Shown in pieces: positions 54,646 through 62,833 of a DNA stretch of 62,833 bases. The notes below the pieces were generated by a model that was not told where the DNA came from, did not search any database, and saw only the letters and a list, made by a program, of their open reading frames with translations. Each line of letters begins with the position of its first letter. Positions within the stretch are counted from its first letter, which is position 1. Made by a program: the position numbers and the translations under genes. Origin of the DNA: Flavobacterium psychraerolatum (GTDB lineage: Bacteria; Bacteroidota; Bacteroidia; Flavobacteriales; Flavobacteriaceae); the NCBI RefSeq assembly GCF_025960985.1, contig NZ_JAOQMX010000027.1, forward strand, positions 1-62,833, given 5' to 3'.

Positions 54646-55815
54646 ATGAGAATTGCAATTGTTTGTTACCCAACCTTTGGGGGAAGTGGTGTTGTCGCTA
54701 CAGAGTTAGGATTAGAGTTAGGTCGTATGGGGCATGAGGTACATTTTATAACCTACAGTCAACCCGTGCGTTTGGCTTTATTAAACCCTAATGTACATTA
54801 TCACGAAGTAAATGTTCCAGAATATCCTTTGTTTCATTATCAACCTTATGAGTTGGCATTGTCTAGCAAATTGGTAGATATGGTAAAATTGTACAATATT
54901 GAAATTTTACATGTGCACTATGCAATTCCACATGCCTATGCGGGTTATATGGCACGACAAATGTTGAAACAAGCCGGAATTCATATCCCAATGGTGACCA
55001 CTTTGCACGGGACAGATATTACCTTGGTTGGTAACCATCCCTATTACAAACCAGCTGTAAGCTTTAGTATTAATAAATCAGATGTGGTAACGTCTGTTTC
55101 ACAAAGTTTGAAAGAAGATACCTATAGATTATTGAATATCAAAAGAGATATTCATGTGATTCCGAATTTTATCGAATTAGACAAAAACACCCTTGATCCA
55201 CATATTCCTTGTCGTCGTTCTGTAATGGCTGAGAATGGTGAAAGGATTATAACGCACATCAGTAATTTTAGAAAAGTAAAACGAATTCCGGATATTATTC
55301 GAATATTCGATAAAATACAACAAAAAATTCCTGCCAAATTAATGATGGTAGGTGATGGTCCTGAAAAAGAAAAAGCAGAATTATTATGTCAAGAATTAGG
55401 TATTTTGGATAAGGTGATTTTCTTTGGAAATAGTAATGAAATTGATAAAATTCTAAGTTATTCAGATCTTTTTTTATTACCGTCAGAGACCGAAAGTTTT
55501 GGACTAGCAGCTCTTGAAGCTATGGCTTGGGGAGTTCCAGTAATTTCTAGTAATTCTGGAGGCTTACCAGAAGTAAATTTCCCTGGTATATCTGGTTATT
55601 TAAGCGATGTAGGAGAAATAGATGAAATGGCTGAGAATGCACTTAAAATTTTAAGTGATGATTTAGTATTGTGCGAATTCAAGAAAAACGCCTTAGAAGT
55701 GGCCAAGAAATTTGATATTAAAAACATTTTACCTCTTTACGTGAACTTGTATGAGGAAGCTTTGAAAAAATATGCTAAAAAATATGCTAAAAAATCAAAG
55801 TCAGTTTTGAAGTAA
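54646..55815 (+). CDS. bshA: N-acetyl-alpha-D-glucosaminyl L-malate synthase (bacillithiol pathway)
   Basis: A 389-residue GT4 glycosyltransferase close to BshA, which joins UDP-GlcNAc and L-malate as the first step of bacillithiol synthesis. Opening RIAIVCYPTFGGSGVVATELG is the BshA signature; TTLHGTDITLVGNHP and VVTSVSQSLKED are also typical; PSETESFGLAALEAMAWGVPVI is the GT4 nucleotide-sugar site. The last residues end in lysine-rich KKYAKKYAKK. The promoter region near 54600 has TTG (54601) and a TTAATTTG near the right position. Confidence 0.88.
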   Translation: MRIAIVCYPTFGGSGVVATELGLELGRMGHEVHFITYSQPVRLALLNPNVHYHEVNVPEYPLFHYQPYELALSSKLVDMVKLYNIEILHVHYAIPHAYAGYMARQMLKQAGIHIPMVTTLHGTDITLVGNHPYYKPAVSFSINKSDVVTSVSQSLKEDTYRLLNIKRDIHVIPNFIELDKNTLDPHIPCRRSVMAENGERIITHISNFRKVKRIPDIIRIFDKIQQKIPAKLMMVGDGPEKEKAELLCQELGILDKVIFFGNSNEIDKILSYSDLFLLPSETESFGLAALEAMAWGVPVISSNSGGLPEVNFPGISGYLSDVGEIDEMAENALKILSDDLVLCEFKKNALEVAKKFDIKNILPLYVNLYEEALKKYAKKYAKKSKSVLK

Positions 55816-55825
55816 AATTTGTTAC

Positions 55826-56254
55826 ATGAAAAAATTAGGTATTTTATTCTTTTTGCTTTTCTTAATTTCATGTGGCTCGATAGTAGTTGAAAAAAATAAA
55901 ATACAGCCTTTGTATGAAGTATTGACACAACAAGCTAAAGGTGGAGCCAATATCAAGTTTTTTGAAATACTTAGTGAACCCGATGAAATAAAAATGTTGT
56001 TAAACGATGCTGTATTAAGAAAAAAAATAAATTCGAGTGATATTCAAAATTCAAATTTTTTAATTTTGAATATGGGAGAGAAAGCGACGGATGGCTATAA
56101 AATAGGAGTGGAAAAGTTTCAGCAAACTAAAGATTCTATTATCATTACAGTAAAAGAAACGGAGCCTGGTTCTGATGATATGGTCACGCAAGGAATTACA
56201 TATCCATACTGTGTTTTGAAGATAAATTCAAAAAAAGCAATTCGAATTAAATAA
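55826..56254 (+). CDS. Lipoprotein with PrcB-like protease-complex domain
   Basis: A 142-residue lipoprotein: signal LGILFFLLFLISC with the lipidated Cys near residue 16. The mature part contains a PrcB C-terminal-like module (NFLILNMGEKATDGYKIGVE followed by SIIITVKETEPGSDDMVTQGI). In Treponema the PrcB partner joins a protease complex; here a role is unknown. It starts 10 bases after bshA and may be co-transcribed. Confidence 0.75.
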   Translation: MKKLGILFFLLFLISCGSIVVEKNKIQPLYEVLTQQAKGGANIKFFEILSEPDEIKMLLNDAVLRKKINSSDIQNSNFLILNMGEKATDGYKIGVEKFQQTKDSIIITVKETEPGSDDMVTQGITYPYCVLKINSKKAIRIK

Positions 56255-56289
56255 AAAATGCCGCTCAAATTAATTTGAGCGGCATTTTT
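56254..56289. terminator. Bidirectional terminator
   Basis: Near-perfect arms AAAAATGCCGCTCAAAT and ATTTGAGCGGCATTTTT with a 2-base loop, between converging genes. It ends both. Confidence 0.9.
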
Positions 56290-56304
56290 ATTACGTACTA
56301 TTCT

Positions 56305-56778
56305 TTAGTTAAATTGGTATCTCAGTGATAATGCAACATCAGATCCGTAATTGTTTTTGTAATATCCGGATCCACCAAATTCAGGACGGAAATCTAAAGA
56401 GATTAAAAGTGGAATAGGGAAATTATATTCAATTCCGATATCTCCTGCAGCATAAACAAATGAATTGCTTTCTTTTTTGTAGCTGTAAGTACCAGCACCA
56501 GCACCTACACCTGCATACCAATTGAATCCTTGTTCAATATTCCAAACCCATTGGTAGATACCTGTTAGCTTGAAAGCATCTACGTTTTTACTATTTCTCC
56601 AGCCCAAATCTAATTCTAGTCTGTTGTCTCTAGACAAAGCTCTTTGGTAAGATACTTCCCCACCAAAACCGTTATTATCACCAAAACGTAATCCTAAAGC
56701 ATTTTTGGAAATCTCCTGGGCTTGTGTGTTAAATGCCAATGTCACTAGCATAATAGCTGATAAAATAAGTCTTTTCAT
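56305..56778 (-). CDS. Small outer-membrane beta-barrel protein
   Basis: A 157-residue protein with a signal peptide (LILSAIMLVTLAFNTQAQ). The rest alternates strands (NALGLRFGDNNGFGGEVSYQ, NRLELDLGWRNSK, GFNWYAGVGAGAGTYSY, DVALSLRYQFN) and ends in a C-terminal phenylalanine-asparagine, consistent with a small eight-stranded barrel. No enzymatic motif. Confidence 0.82.
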   Translation of the reverse strand: MKRLILSAIMLVTLAFNTQAQEISKNALGLRFGDNNGFGGEVSYQRALSRDNRLELDLGWRNSKNVDAFKLTGIYQWVWNIEQGFNWYAGVGAGAGTYSYKKESNSFVYAAGDIGIEYNFPIPLLISLDFRPEFGGSGYYKNNYGSDVALSLRYQFN

Positions 56779-56908
56779 AATTTAATAATTTTTCATACAA
56801 TATTATATTAATTGCATAACGGCGAAAATATAACAAATTATTGGGAATTATTAAAAATAATATATTGATTTTAAGAATATTTAATTGTAAAGAGTTATTG
56901 CATTTGAT

Positions 56909-57769
56909 TTATTTGGAAAACAAAATAGAAGCAATGAGCTTGGTATTTAATATTTCTTCATCATCTGTAGTGTTTATCGTTTCTGCATAATAGGTTTCAT
57001 CATAGCGTCTCAATTTCCATTTTTTACGATTGTACTCAAGTGAGGTTAAATTTTCTACCCAATCTCCAGAGTTTAAATAAAGAGTACTCCCGTTTTTATT
57101 TATCTTCTGGATCATTTTAGGTTCATGTATGTGACCACAGATAACATAATCATATTTGTTTTCTATCGCTAGCTCGGTAGCAGTTTCTTCAAAATCAGAA
57201 ATATGTTTGACGGCTTTTTTAACACTTGCTTTTATTTTTTTCGAAAAAGAATATGGTTCTTTTCCGATTTTATCTAAACACCAATTGACAAAGCGATTGA
57301 TTAAAATTAAATAATCGTAACCTAAGCCACCTAATTTGGCAATCCATTTGGCATGGTTTACGGAAGCATCAAAAACATCTCCATGAAAAATCCATGCTTT
57401 TTTTCCATCTAATTCCAAAACTAGTTTGTCTACCAATGATAGATTCCCCATATTAAGGTCGCTGAATTTGCGTAGCATTTCATCGTGATTACCTGTAATG
57501 TAATAGACTTTTGTACCTTTTGAAGCAAAACTGATGATTTTTTGAATCACTTTTAAATGGGCCTTAGGAAAGTAGGATTTTCTAAATTGCCATATGTCTA
57601 TTATATCTCCGTTTAAAACCAAAATGTTGGGTTTTATCGAGTTTAAATATTTGTAGAGTTCTTTGGCATGACTACCATAAGTCCCTAAGTGTGTGTCTGA
57701 AATTACTACTAATTCAACTTTTCTTTTTTTCAATGTATTCTTATTTGAATTATTGCAAATTAAAGGCAT
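56909..57769 (-). CDS. Metallophosphoesterase, UDP-2,3-diacylglucosamine diphosphatase-like
   Basis: A 286-residue calcineurin-like phosphoesterase. Metal ligands are in VISDTHLGTYG (D-x-H), LNGDIID (GD), ITGNHDEML (GNHD) and ICGHIHEPK (GHxH). The extra helices and IWQF/KAWIFHGDVFD regions match the LpxH/LpxH2-like group, which hydrolyses UDP-2,3-diacylglucosamine in lipid A synthesis. It is the only gene in its unit and diverges from aroC. Biochemical role is inferred. Confidence 0.82.
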   Translation of the reverse strand: MPLICNNSNKNTLKKRKVELVVISDTHLGTYGSHAKELYKYLNSIKPNILVLNGDIIDIWQFRKSYFPKAHLKVIQKIISFASKGTKVYYITGNHDEMLRKFSDLNMGNLSLVDKLVLELDGKKAWIFHGDVFDASVNHAKWIAKLGGLGYDYLILINRFVNWCLDKIGKEPYSFSKKIKASVKKAVKHISDFEETATELAIENKYDYVICGHIHEPKMIQKINKNGSTLYLNSGDWVENLTSLEYNRKKWKLRRYDETYYAETINTTDDEEILNTKLIASILFSK

Positions 57770-57931
57770 TGATAGTTTATGAATTGAAAGTTAAGGTTAA
57801 GATACAAGAGTCAATATTAATTCAAAGTCAATTTTTATAATTCATAGCAAATTTTCTAGTTTAACGATCCCAGAGTTTGAAAAATGTCTATTTTTTTGAT
57901 TTATATTGAATGCATAATCCGTATAAAATAG

Positions 57932-57939
57932 TATTTTTG
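57932..57939 (+). promoter_or_regulatory. Candidate -7 element of aroC
   Basis: TATTTTTG matches TAnnTTTG, 17 bases before the aroC ATG. A TTG at 57906-57908 is 23 bases upstream, at the wide end of the usual spacing. Confidence 0.4.
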
Positions 57940-57955
57940 TTGAAAATTAAATATA

Positions 57956-59017
57956 ATGGCAGGAAATAGCTTCGGTACACTATTTAGATTAACAACATTT
58001 GGAGAATCACACGGAGAAGCCTTAGGGGGAATTATAGATGGATGTCCGTCTGGAATAACTTTAGATTTTGATGCAATTCAGCTAGAAATGTCTAGGAGAA
58101 AACCAGGGCAATCGGCTATTGTAACCCAAAGGAAAGAACCAGATGATGTACAATTTTTATCAGGAATTTTTGAAGGAAAAACAACTGGAACTCCAATTGG
58201 TTTTATTATACCAAATACCAATCAAAAATCAGATGATTACTCTCATATCAAAGACAATTACAGACCAAGTCATGCTGATTATGTATATGATCAAAAGTAT
58301 GGTGCGAGGGATTATCGCGGAGGTGGAAGAAGTTCAGCTCGTGAAACAGCCAGTAGAGTTGTAGGTGGAGCAATTGCAAAACAAATGTTGCCGGAGATAA
58401 AAATTAATGCCTATGTTTCTTCTGTAGGACCTATCTATCTAGAGAAACCTTATCAAGATTTGGATTTTACTAAAATTGAAAGTAATCCAGTTCGTTGTCC
58501 AGATGAAGCTTTGGCTGCAGAAATGGAAGAATATATTCGTGAAATTCGCAAAGAAGGTGATACCGTTGGTGGTACTGTAACCTGTGTAATTCAAAATGTA
58601 CCAATTGGGTTGGGGGAGCCTGTTTTTGACAAATTACACGCTGATTTAGGAAAAGCAATGCTATCGATTAATGCTGTAAAAGGTTTTGAATTTGGTAGTG
58701 GATTTTGCGGTTCAAAAATGAAAGGTAGTGAACATAATGATTTGTATAATCAAGATGGAACAACCAAAACAAATCTTTCAGGAGGTATCCAAGGGGGAAT
58801 TAGCAACGGAATGGACATCTATTTTAGAGTAGCGTTTAAACCGGTTGCAACTATTATGAAAAAACAAGAGTCACTAGATAATCAAGGAAATATTACCGAG
58901 ATGACAGGGAAAGGTCGTCATGACCCTTGTGTTGTACCACGTGCAGTTCCTATTGTAGAAGCTATGGCCGCTATCGTTTTGGCTGATTTCTACTTAATTA
59001 ATAAAACTTATAAATAA
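57956..59017 (+). CDS. aroC: Chorismate synthase
   Basis: A 353-residue AroC, which makes chorismate from 5-enolpyruvylshikimate-3-phosphate using reduced FMN. Signatures: [16 protein letters not shown] (first), [17 protein letters not shown] (second) and FKPVATI and [17 protein letters not shown] (third). Length is typical. Followed by a terminator at 59077-59118. Confidence 0.96.
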   Translation: MAGNSFGTLFRLTTFGESHGEALGGIIDGCPSGITLDFDAIQLEMSRRKPGQSAIVTQRKEPDDVQFLSGIFEGKTTGTPIGFIIPNTNQKSDDYSHIKDNYRPSHADYVYDQKYGARDYRGGGRSSARETASRVVGGAIAKQMLPEIKINAYVSSVGPIYLEKPYQDLDFTKIESNPVRCPDEALAAEMEEYIREIRKEGDTVGGTVTCVIQNVPIGLGEPVFDKLHADLGKAMLSINAVKGFEFGSGFCGSKMKGSEHNDLYNQDGTTKTNLSGGIQGGISNGMDIYFRVAFKPVATIMKKQESLDNQGNITEMTGKGRHDPCVVPRAVPIVEAMAAIVLADFYLINKTYK

Positions 59018-59076
59018 GGTTTATCTGTAATTTAATAGAATATTTATATTGTTTTTTTAACAGTATAATGATTTTT

Positions 59077-59118
59077 TAAAAGGTGTAGCTTAATTACTAA
59101 TTAAGCGCGCCTTTTTTT
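59077..59118 (+). terminator. Terminator of aroC
   Basis: Arms AAAAGGTGTAGCTTAATT and AATTAAGCGCGCCTTTT (two mismatches) with a T run; 60 bases past the aroC stop codon. Confidence 0.8.
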
Positions 59119-59154
59119 GTATCTTTTAATCAAATTTAAAAACGCTTACTAAGA

Positions 59155-60441
59155 ATGATAAAAAAACTAGAACTACATTGGAAAATATTAATCGGAATGA
59201 TTGCAGGATTGCTTTTTGGTTTCCTAATGAAAAATTTAGAACAAAAAGGAATAGTAGTAGATTGGATTAAACCATTTGGGACCATCTTCATTAATTTGCT
59301 AAAAATGATTGCAGTCCCTTTGATTGTAGTATCCTTAATTGTAGGATTGGCCGATTTGAAAGATATTTCTAAGCTTTCAAAACTAGGTGGACGTACAGTA
59401 TTGTTCTATATGGGGACAACCATATTTGCCGTCAGTTTAGGATTGGTTCTTGCTAATATTGTTAAACCCGGCCGTTTCATTAATGAAGCATCAAGAAAAA
59501 GTTTATTAGAAAATTTTTCAGGTGATGCTTCCCAGAAAATAGATTTGGCAGAAAAAGCTAAAACTAGTGGACCATTACAACCAATGATTGATATTGTTCC
59601 AGATAATTTTTTTAAAGCTTTGTCTGATAATGGAAGTATGCTTCAGGTAATTTGTTTTGTAATTCTATTAGGTATAGGATTGATCTTAATTGAAGAAGAA
59701 AAAGCAAAACCTGTAGTTGATTTTTTTAAGGGTTTAAATGATGTTATTATGAAAATTATAGATGTCATTATGTTATTTTCACCCTATGGTGTATTTTCTT
59801 TAATGGCGGCTTTAATGGTTGAAATACCAGATTTTTCTACATTGGCAGCATTAGGAATTTACGGATTAACAGTACTTTTAGGGTTATTGATTATGGTTTT
59901 TGTACTCTATCCTACATTGTTAATTGTATTTGCAAAAGTAAATCCAATTCAGTTTTTTAAAGCTATAGCACCAGCTCAATTATTAGCTTTCTCAACAAGT
60001 TCAAGTGCAGCTACACTTCCTGTTACAATGGAATGTGTAACAGAACATGTAGGCGTAGATGAAGAAGTTTCAAGTTTTGTATTACCATTGGGGGCTACTG
60101 TAAACATGGATGGAACAAGTATGTATCAGGCTGTTGCAGCAATCTTTATTGCACAAGCTATGTTGCCTCATTCCTTGGATTTACATACCCAATTGATGAT
60201 TGTAGTAACTGCTACCTTGGCATCAATAGGTTCTGCAGCAGTGCCTAGTGCAGGTATGGTAATGCTCGTAATCGTGTTGGGACAAGCAGGAATTCCAGAA
60301 GCTGGTCTAGCACTTATTTTTGCTATTGATAGACCATTAGATATGTGTAGAACTGTTGTAAATGTTACCAGTGATGCTACAGTTGCTACAATTGTTGCCA
60401 AATCTGTGGGGAAATTGAAACAATTTCCTTTAGAAAAATAA
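59155..60441 (+). CDS. Dicarboxylate/amino acid:cation symporter (DAACS family)
   Basis: A 428-residue DctA/GltP-like transporter importing glutamate, aspartate or C4-dicarboxylates with cations. The chain has eight membrane helices (IGMIAGLLFGFLM first) and two re-entrant loops. The serine-rich loop AFSTSSSAATLPVT, the NMDGTSMYQA motif and the final LDMCRTVVNVTSDA are diagnostic. The gene is alone, 40 bases after the aroC terminator. Substrate is not resolved. Confidence 0.9.
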   Translation: MIKKLELHWKILIGMIAGLLFGFLMKNLEQKGIVVDWIKPFGTIFINLLKMIAVPLIVVSLIVGLADLKDISKLSKLGGRTVLFYMGTTIFAVSLGLVLANIVKPGRFINEASRKSLLENFSGDASQKIDLAEKAKTSGPLQPMIDIVPDNFFKALSDNGSMLQVICFVILLGIGLILIEEEKAKPVVDFFKGLNDVIMKIIDVIMLFSPYGVFSLMAALMVEIPDFSTLAALGIYGLTVLLGLLIMVFVLYPTLLIVFAKVNPIQFFKAIAPAQLLAFSTSSSAATLPVTMECVTEHVGVDEEVSSFVLPLGATVNMDGTSMYQAVAAIFIAQAMLPHSLDLHTQLMIVVTATLASIGSAAVPSAGMVMLVIVLGQAGIPEAGLALIFAIDRPLDMCRTVVNVTSDATVATIVAKSVGKLKQFPLEK

Positions 60442-60450
60442 TGTAAAGAG

Positions 60451-60480
60451 TTGTAAAGTATATCTTTTAATGTATATTTG
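60451..60480 (+). promoter_or_regulatory. Bacteroidetes-type promoter of the hybrid kinase
   Basis: TTG at 60451-60453 and TATATTTG at 60473-60480 with a 19-base spacer, a near-ideal match. The -7 box lies 17 bases before the ATG at 60498, so the leader is short. Confidence 0.65.
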
Positions 60481-60497
60481 GTTAACTTCTAAAAATT

Positions 60498-62693
60498 ATG
60501 TTAAAATTATATTTTATAATAAGTGTTTTTACTTCATTATTAACTTCTGAAGTACTTGTTGATACAATTAACAAAATTCCTACTAGGCAAGAAGTGTTAA
60601 AATTAACAGAAGATGCTTCTAGTTTGCTTGATCAGTCTAATTTTGAAAGATCTTTTATTGCCTCTAAGTTAGCACTACACTATGCCTTAATAAGAAAAGA
60701 TAATTTGCTAATTGCTAGAGCTTATAATATAATCGGTTCCAATTACGGAAAGCTTTCAGAATACGATAAAGCCATTTACAATTACAATAAAGGATTATTA
60801 TATGCTCAAAAAGGGAATAATGATACTATCAAAAACTGTATTTATAATAACCTTGGAAATATTTATTGTTTTGAAAAAAAGGATTATAAAAAGGGATTAT
60901 TATTTTTAAAGAAAACACTACTCTTTGATGAGAAAAATAAGGATACTGCAAAGATTGTTTTAACAAAACTAAATATTACTTGGGCATATTTTGATAATGC
61001 TTCCTATAAAGAAGGTATAGAATATTTAGATTTTATAAATAAAAATAGTACTAAATATGGTAATGAATCGGATGCTATTATTGTAAATATGCTTAATGGA
61101 ATGTATGCTGGTTTTATTAATAAAGATATTGAAGCAGAAGCTTTTTTCTTTAAAGCAATCCAGTTAGGAGAACATTCAGAGCAAAATGAGGATTTGTCAT
61201 TTGTATTTCTAGAGTACTCAAAATATTTATTCAAAAAAGGTGACTACAAAAATGCATACATTTATTTGGTTTCTTATAATAAATTGACAAAACAAATTAA
61301 TAATTCTGAAAATATTAAAAGAGCCAAGCGTGTAGGTATAGATATTGAACTTGAAGGGTATAAAAGAAAAGTTGATTCGATAACTGCGGTTAATACTTTA
61401 CAAGAGCAAGGTATAAAAAAAACAAAGATTATTGTTGGGTTATTCATTATTGTAATTATTATTTTGTTATTACAAATGTACACGCTCTATAAGAATTACC
61501 TTTTTAAGAAAAAATCAATTCAAGATTTAACTCGTAGTAATGCTGATTTAATCGTTGCTAAAGAAATGGCAGATGAGTCTTCAAGACTGAAAACTCAATT
61601 TGTCTCTACCATCACTCATGAATTGAGAACACCTTTATATGGTGTAGTGGGGATTACAAATATGCTATTAGAAGAGCATAAGGAATTAGAAAATAGTCCG
61701 CATCTTAATTCTCTAAAATTTTCGGCTAAATATTTATTAACCTTAATAAATGATGTTTTACAAATAAATAAAATCGAAGAAAATAGAATTGTATTACAGA
61801 GTTTAACATTTAATATTTCAGATGAAATTAAAATGATTATAAACTCCTTATCGTTTATTGCCAAAGATCATAATAATACAATCGAAATAGATTTAGATCC
61901 TAATATACCAGATTTATTAATTGGTGATAAATTAAGGTTTTCTCAAATTTTAATAAATTTATTGAGTAATGCTTTGAAATTTACCAATCATGGAAAAGTT
62001 TTTATTATTGTAAAATTGATTAGCGTCGAAGGAAATACTAATTTGATTGAATTTAATATTAAAGATACAGGTATAGGAATAGCGAGAGAGGACCATTCAA
62101 AGATTTTTGATAAATTTACACAAGTAGGTAGAAAAGAGCTAGATTATCAAGGAACAGGTTTAGGCTTGCCTATAGTACAAAAATTGTTAGAGTTATTTAA
62201 AAGTACTATACATTTACATAGCGAAGTGGGTCATGGTTCTACATTTAGTTTTGTAATAGGTTTTGATACTGATTTACATAGTATAGGTACCATGAATAAT
62301 TATAATGAGTTGGAAACTTCTGAAAGTCAATTATTTTCAGTTTTGGTCGTTGATGATAATACTATTAATAGAATGGTAACCAAAAAAATTATTGAAAATA
62401 ACAACAATACTTGTACAGTTGTAGAATCTGGTTATGATGCAATTGAACTTTTAAAAATAAATGAATTTGATGTAATTTTGATGGATATCAATATGCCAGT
62501 AATGAATGGTTTTGAAGCAACTCGTTTTATTAGAAAAATGGGAATTACAATTCCTATAATAGCTTTAACTGCTTTTAGTAAAGAAGAAGTTGCAGAGGAA
62601 TCTAAATCATCCGGGATGAATGATATTATAGTAAAACCATTTGAATCTACAGTTTTATTTAAGACGATCTCTCGACTTATTTTAAATAATTAG
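60498..62693 (+). CDS. TPR-containing hybrid histidine kinase / response regulator
   Basis: A 731-residue membrane sensor. A signal-like N-terminus precedes TPR repeats (about 30-290: LIARAYNIIGSNYGKLSEYDKAI and ENKDTAK-type units), probably in the periplasm, then a single membrane helix (about 313-332, IIVGLFIIVIIILLLQMYTL). The kinase core has the phospho-acceptor H374 in THELRTPLYG, N-box NALKFTNHG, G1 DTGIGI and G2 GTGLGLP. A receiver domain follows with acceptor D663 in LMDINMPVMNG and the conserved Lys in VKPFE. No histidine-phosphotransfer domain or DNA-binding domain is attached, so the partner is elsewhere. Signal unknown. Confidence 0.92.
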   Translation: MLKLYFIISVFTSLLTSEVLVDTINKIPTRQEVLKLTEDASSLLDQSNFERSFIASKLALHYALIRKDNLLIARAYNIIGSNYGKLSEYDKAIYNYNKGLLYAQKGNNDTIKNCIYNNLGNIYCFEKKDYKKGLLFLKKTLLFDEKNKDTAKIVLTKLNITWAYFDNASYKEGIEYLDFINKNSTKYGNESDAIIVNMLNGMYAGFINKDIEAEAFFFKAIQLGEHSEQNEDLSFVFLEYSKYLFKKGDYKNAYIYLVSYNKLTKQINNSENIKRAKRVGIDIELEGYKRKVDSITAVNTLQEQGIKKTKIIVGLFIIVIIILLLQMYTLYKNYLFKKKSIQDLTRSNADLIVAKEMADESSRLKTQFVSTITHELRTPLYGVVGITNMLLEEHKELENSPHLNSLKFSAKYLLTLINDVLQINKIEENRIVLQSLTFNISDEIKMIINSLSFIAKDHNNTIEIDLDPNIPDLLIGDKLRFSQILINLLSNALKFTNHGKVFIIVKLISVEGNTNLIEFNIKDTGIGIAREDHSKIFDKFTQVGRKELDYQGTGLGLPIVQKLLELFKSTIHLHSEVGHGSTFSFVIGFDTDLHSIGTMNNYNELETSESQLFSVLVVDDNTINRMVTKKIIENNNNTCTVVESGYDAIELLKINEFDVILMDINMPVMNGFEATRFIRKMGITIPIIALTAFSKEEVAEESKSSGMNDIIVKPFESTVLFKTISRLILNN

Positions 62694-62776
62694 TATTTAA
62701 AAATGAAAAAATAACATAAAAAAACGCTTTATTTTTATAGAGGGCACTGAAAAAGTCTTTCTAATAAATTGACACA

Positions 62777-62817
62777 TAAAAAGGAGTAGATATCTATGGA
62801 TTTCTACTCCTTTTTTC
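62777..62817 (+). terminator. Terminator at the right end
   Basis: Arms AAAAAGGAGTAGA and TTCTACTCCTTTTT with an 11-base loop, T run after it. It lies about 84 bases after the kinase gene. Confidence 0.82.
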
Positions 62818-62833
62818 TTATATTTAAGTCTAA

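Overview
The window looks like chromosomal DNA of a member of the Flavobacteriaceae (Bacteroidetes). It is AT-rich, spacers carry promoters of the Bacteroidetes type (TTG about 19 bases before TAnnTTTG), Shine-Dalgarno sequences are mostly absent, and dispersed repeats of flavobacterial type recur. No rRNA, tRNA, CRISPR array or transposase gene was seen.

Layout. (1) 1-4.9 kb is loosely packed accessory DNA: a PI-PLC-type phospholipase between two 84-bp direct repeats, a hydroxyacid-dehydrogenase-family reductase and a small unknown protein. (2) 4.9-14.6 kb and 20-28.1 kb form one red-algal galactan (porphyran/agar) utilization locus in two blocks: a GH117 3,6-anhydro-L-galactosidase, three formylglycine sulfatases, a GH2 beta-galactosidase, a large Asp-box (BNR) double-propeller protein, a GH16 endo-hydrolase, an AraC-type regulator, and a cytochrome P450 / [2Fe-2S] ferredoxin / ferredoxin reductase trio. 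The trio matches the known system that oxidatively removes the methyl group of 6-O-methyl-D-galactose. GH16 would cut the polymer, the sulfatases would unmask residues, GH117 and GH2 would clip ends, and the P450 trio would free galactose and formaldehyde. No SusC/SusD pair or other importer lies in the window. (3) 14.6-19.9 kb is a repeat-rich accessory island between the two blocks: a Panacea (DUF4065) antitoxin with a MazF-like toxin, a protein resembling the uracil-DNA-glycosylase fold, and a two-gene unit (soluble charged protein plus small membrane protein), embedded in at least four families of non-coding repeats. A duplicated leader of about 190 bp sits in front of two unrelated genes.

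(4) 28.6-62.8 kb is mostly core chromosome: RNA modification (rsmE, tsaD, a THUMP-like methyltransferase), envelope biogenesis (TamB-like, LptD-like, amidase, MlaD-like, LpxH-like), glycolysis and its methylglyoxal bypass (pfkA, gap, sugar kinase, mgsA), ridA, Fe-S electron-transfer proteins, bacillithiol synthesis (bshA), chorismate synthase, a dicarboxylate symporter and a TPR hybrid histidine kinase.

The best candidates for undescribed biology are the 14.6-19.9 kb island (shared leaders, hairpin repeats and orphan genes) and the Asp-box protein of the galactan locus. Family assignments come from reading motifs and domain order; no database search was possible.
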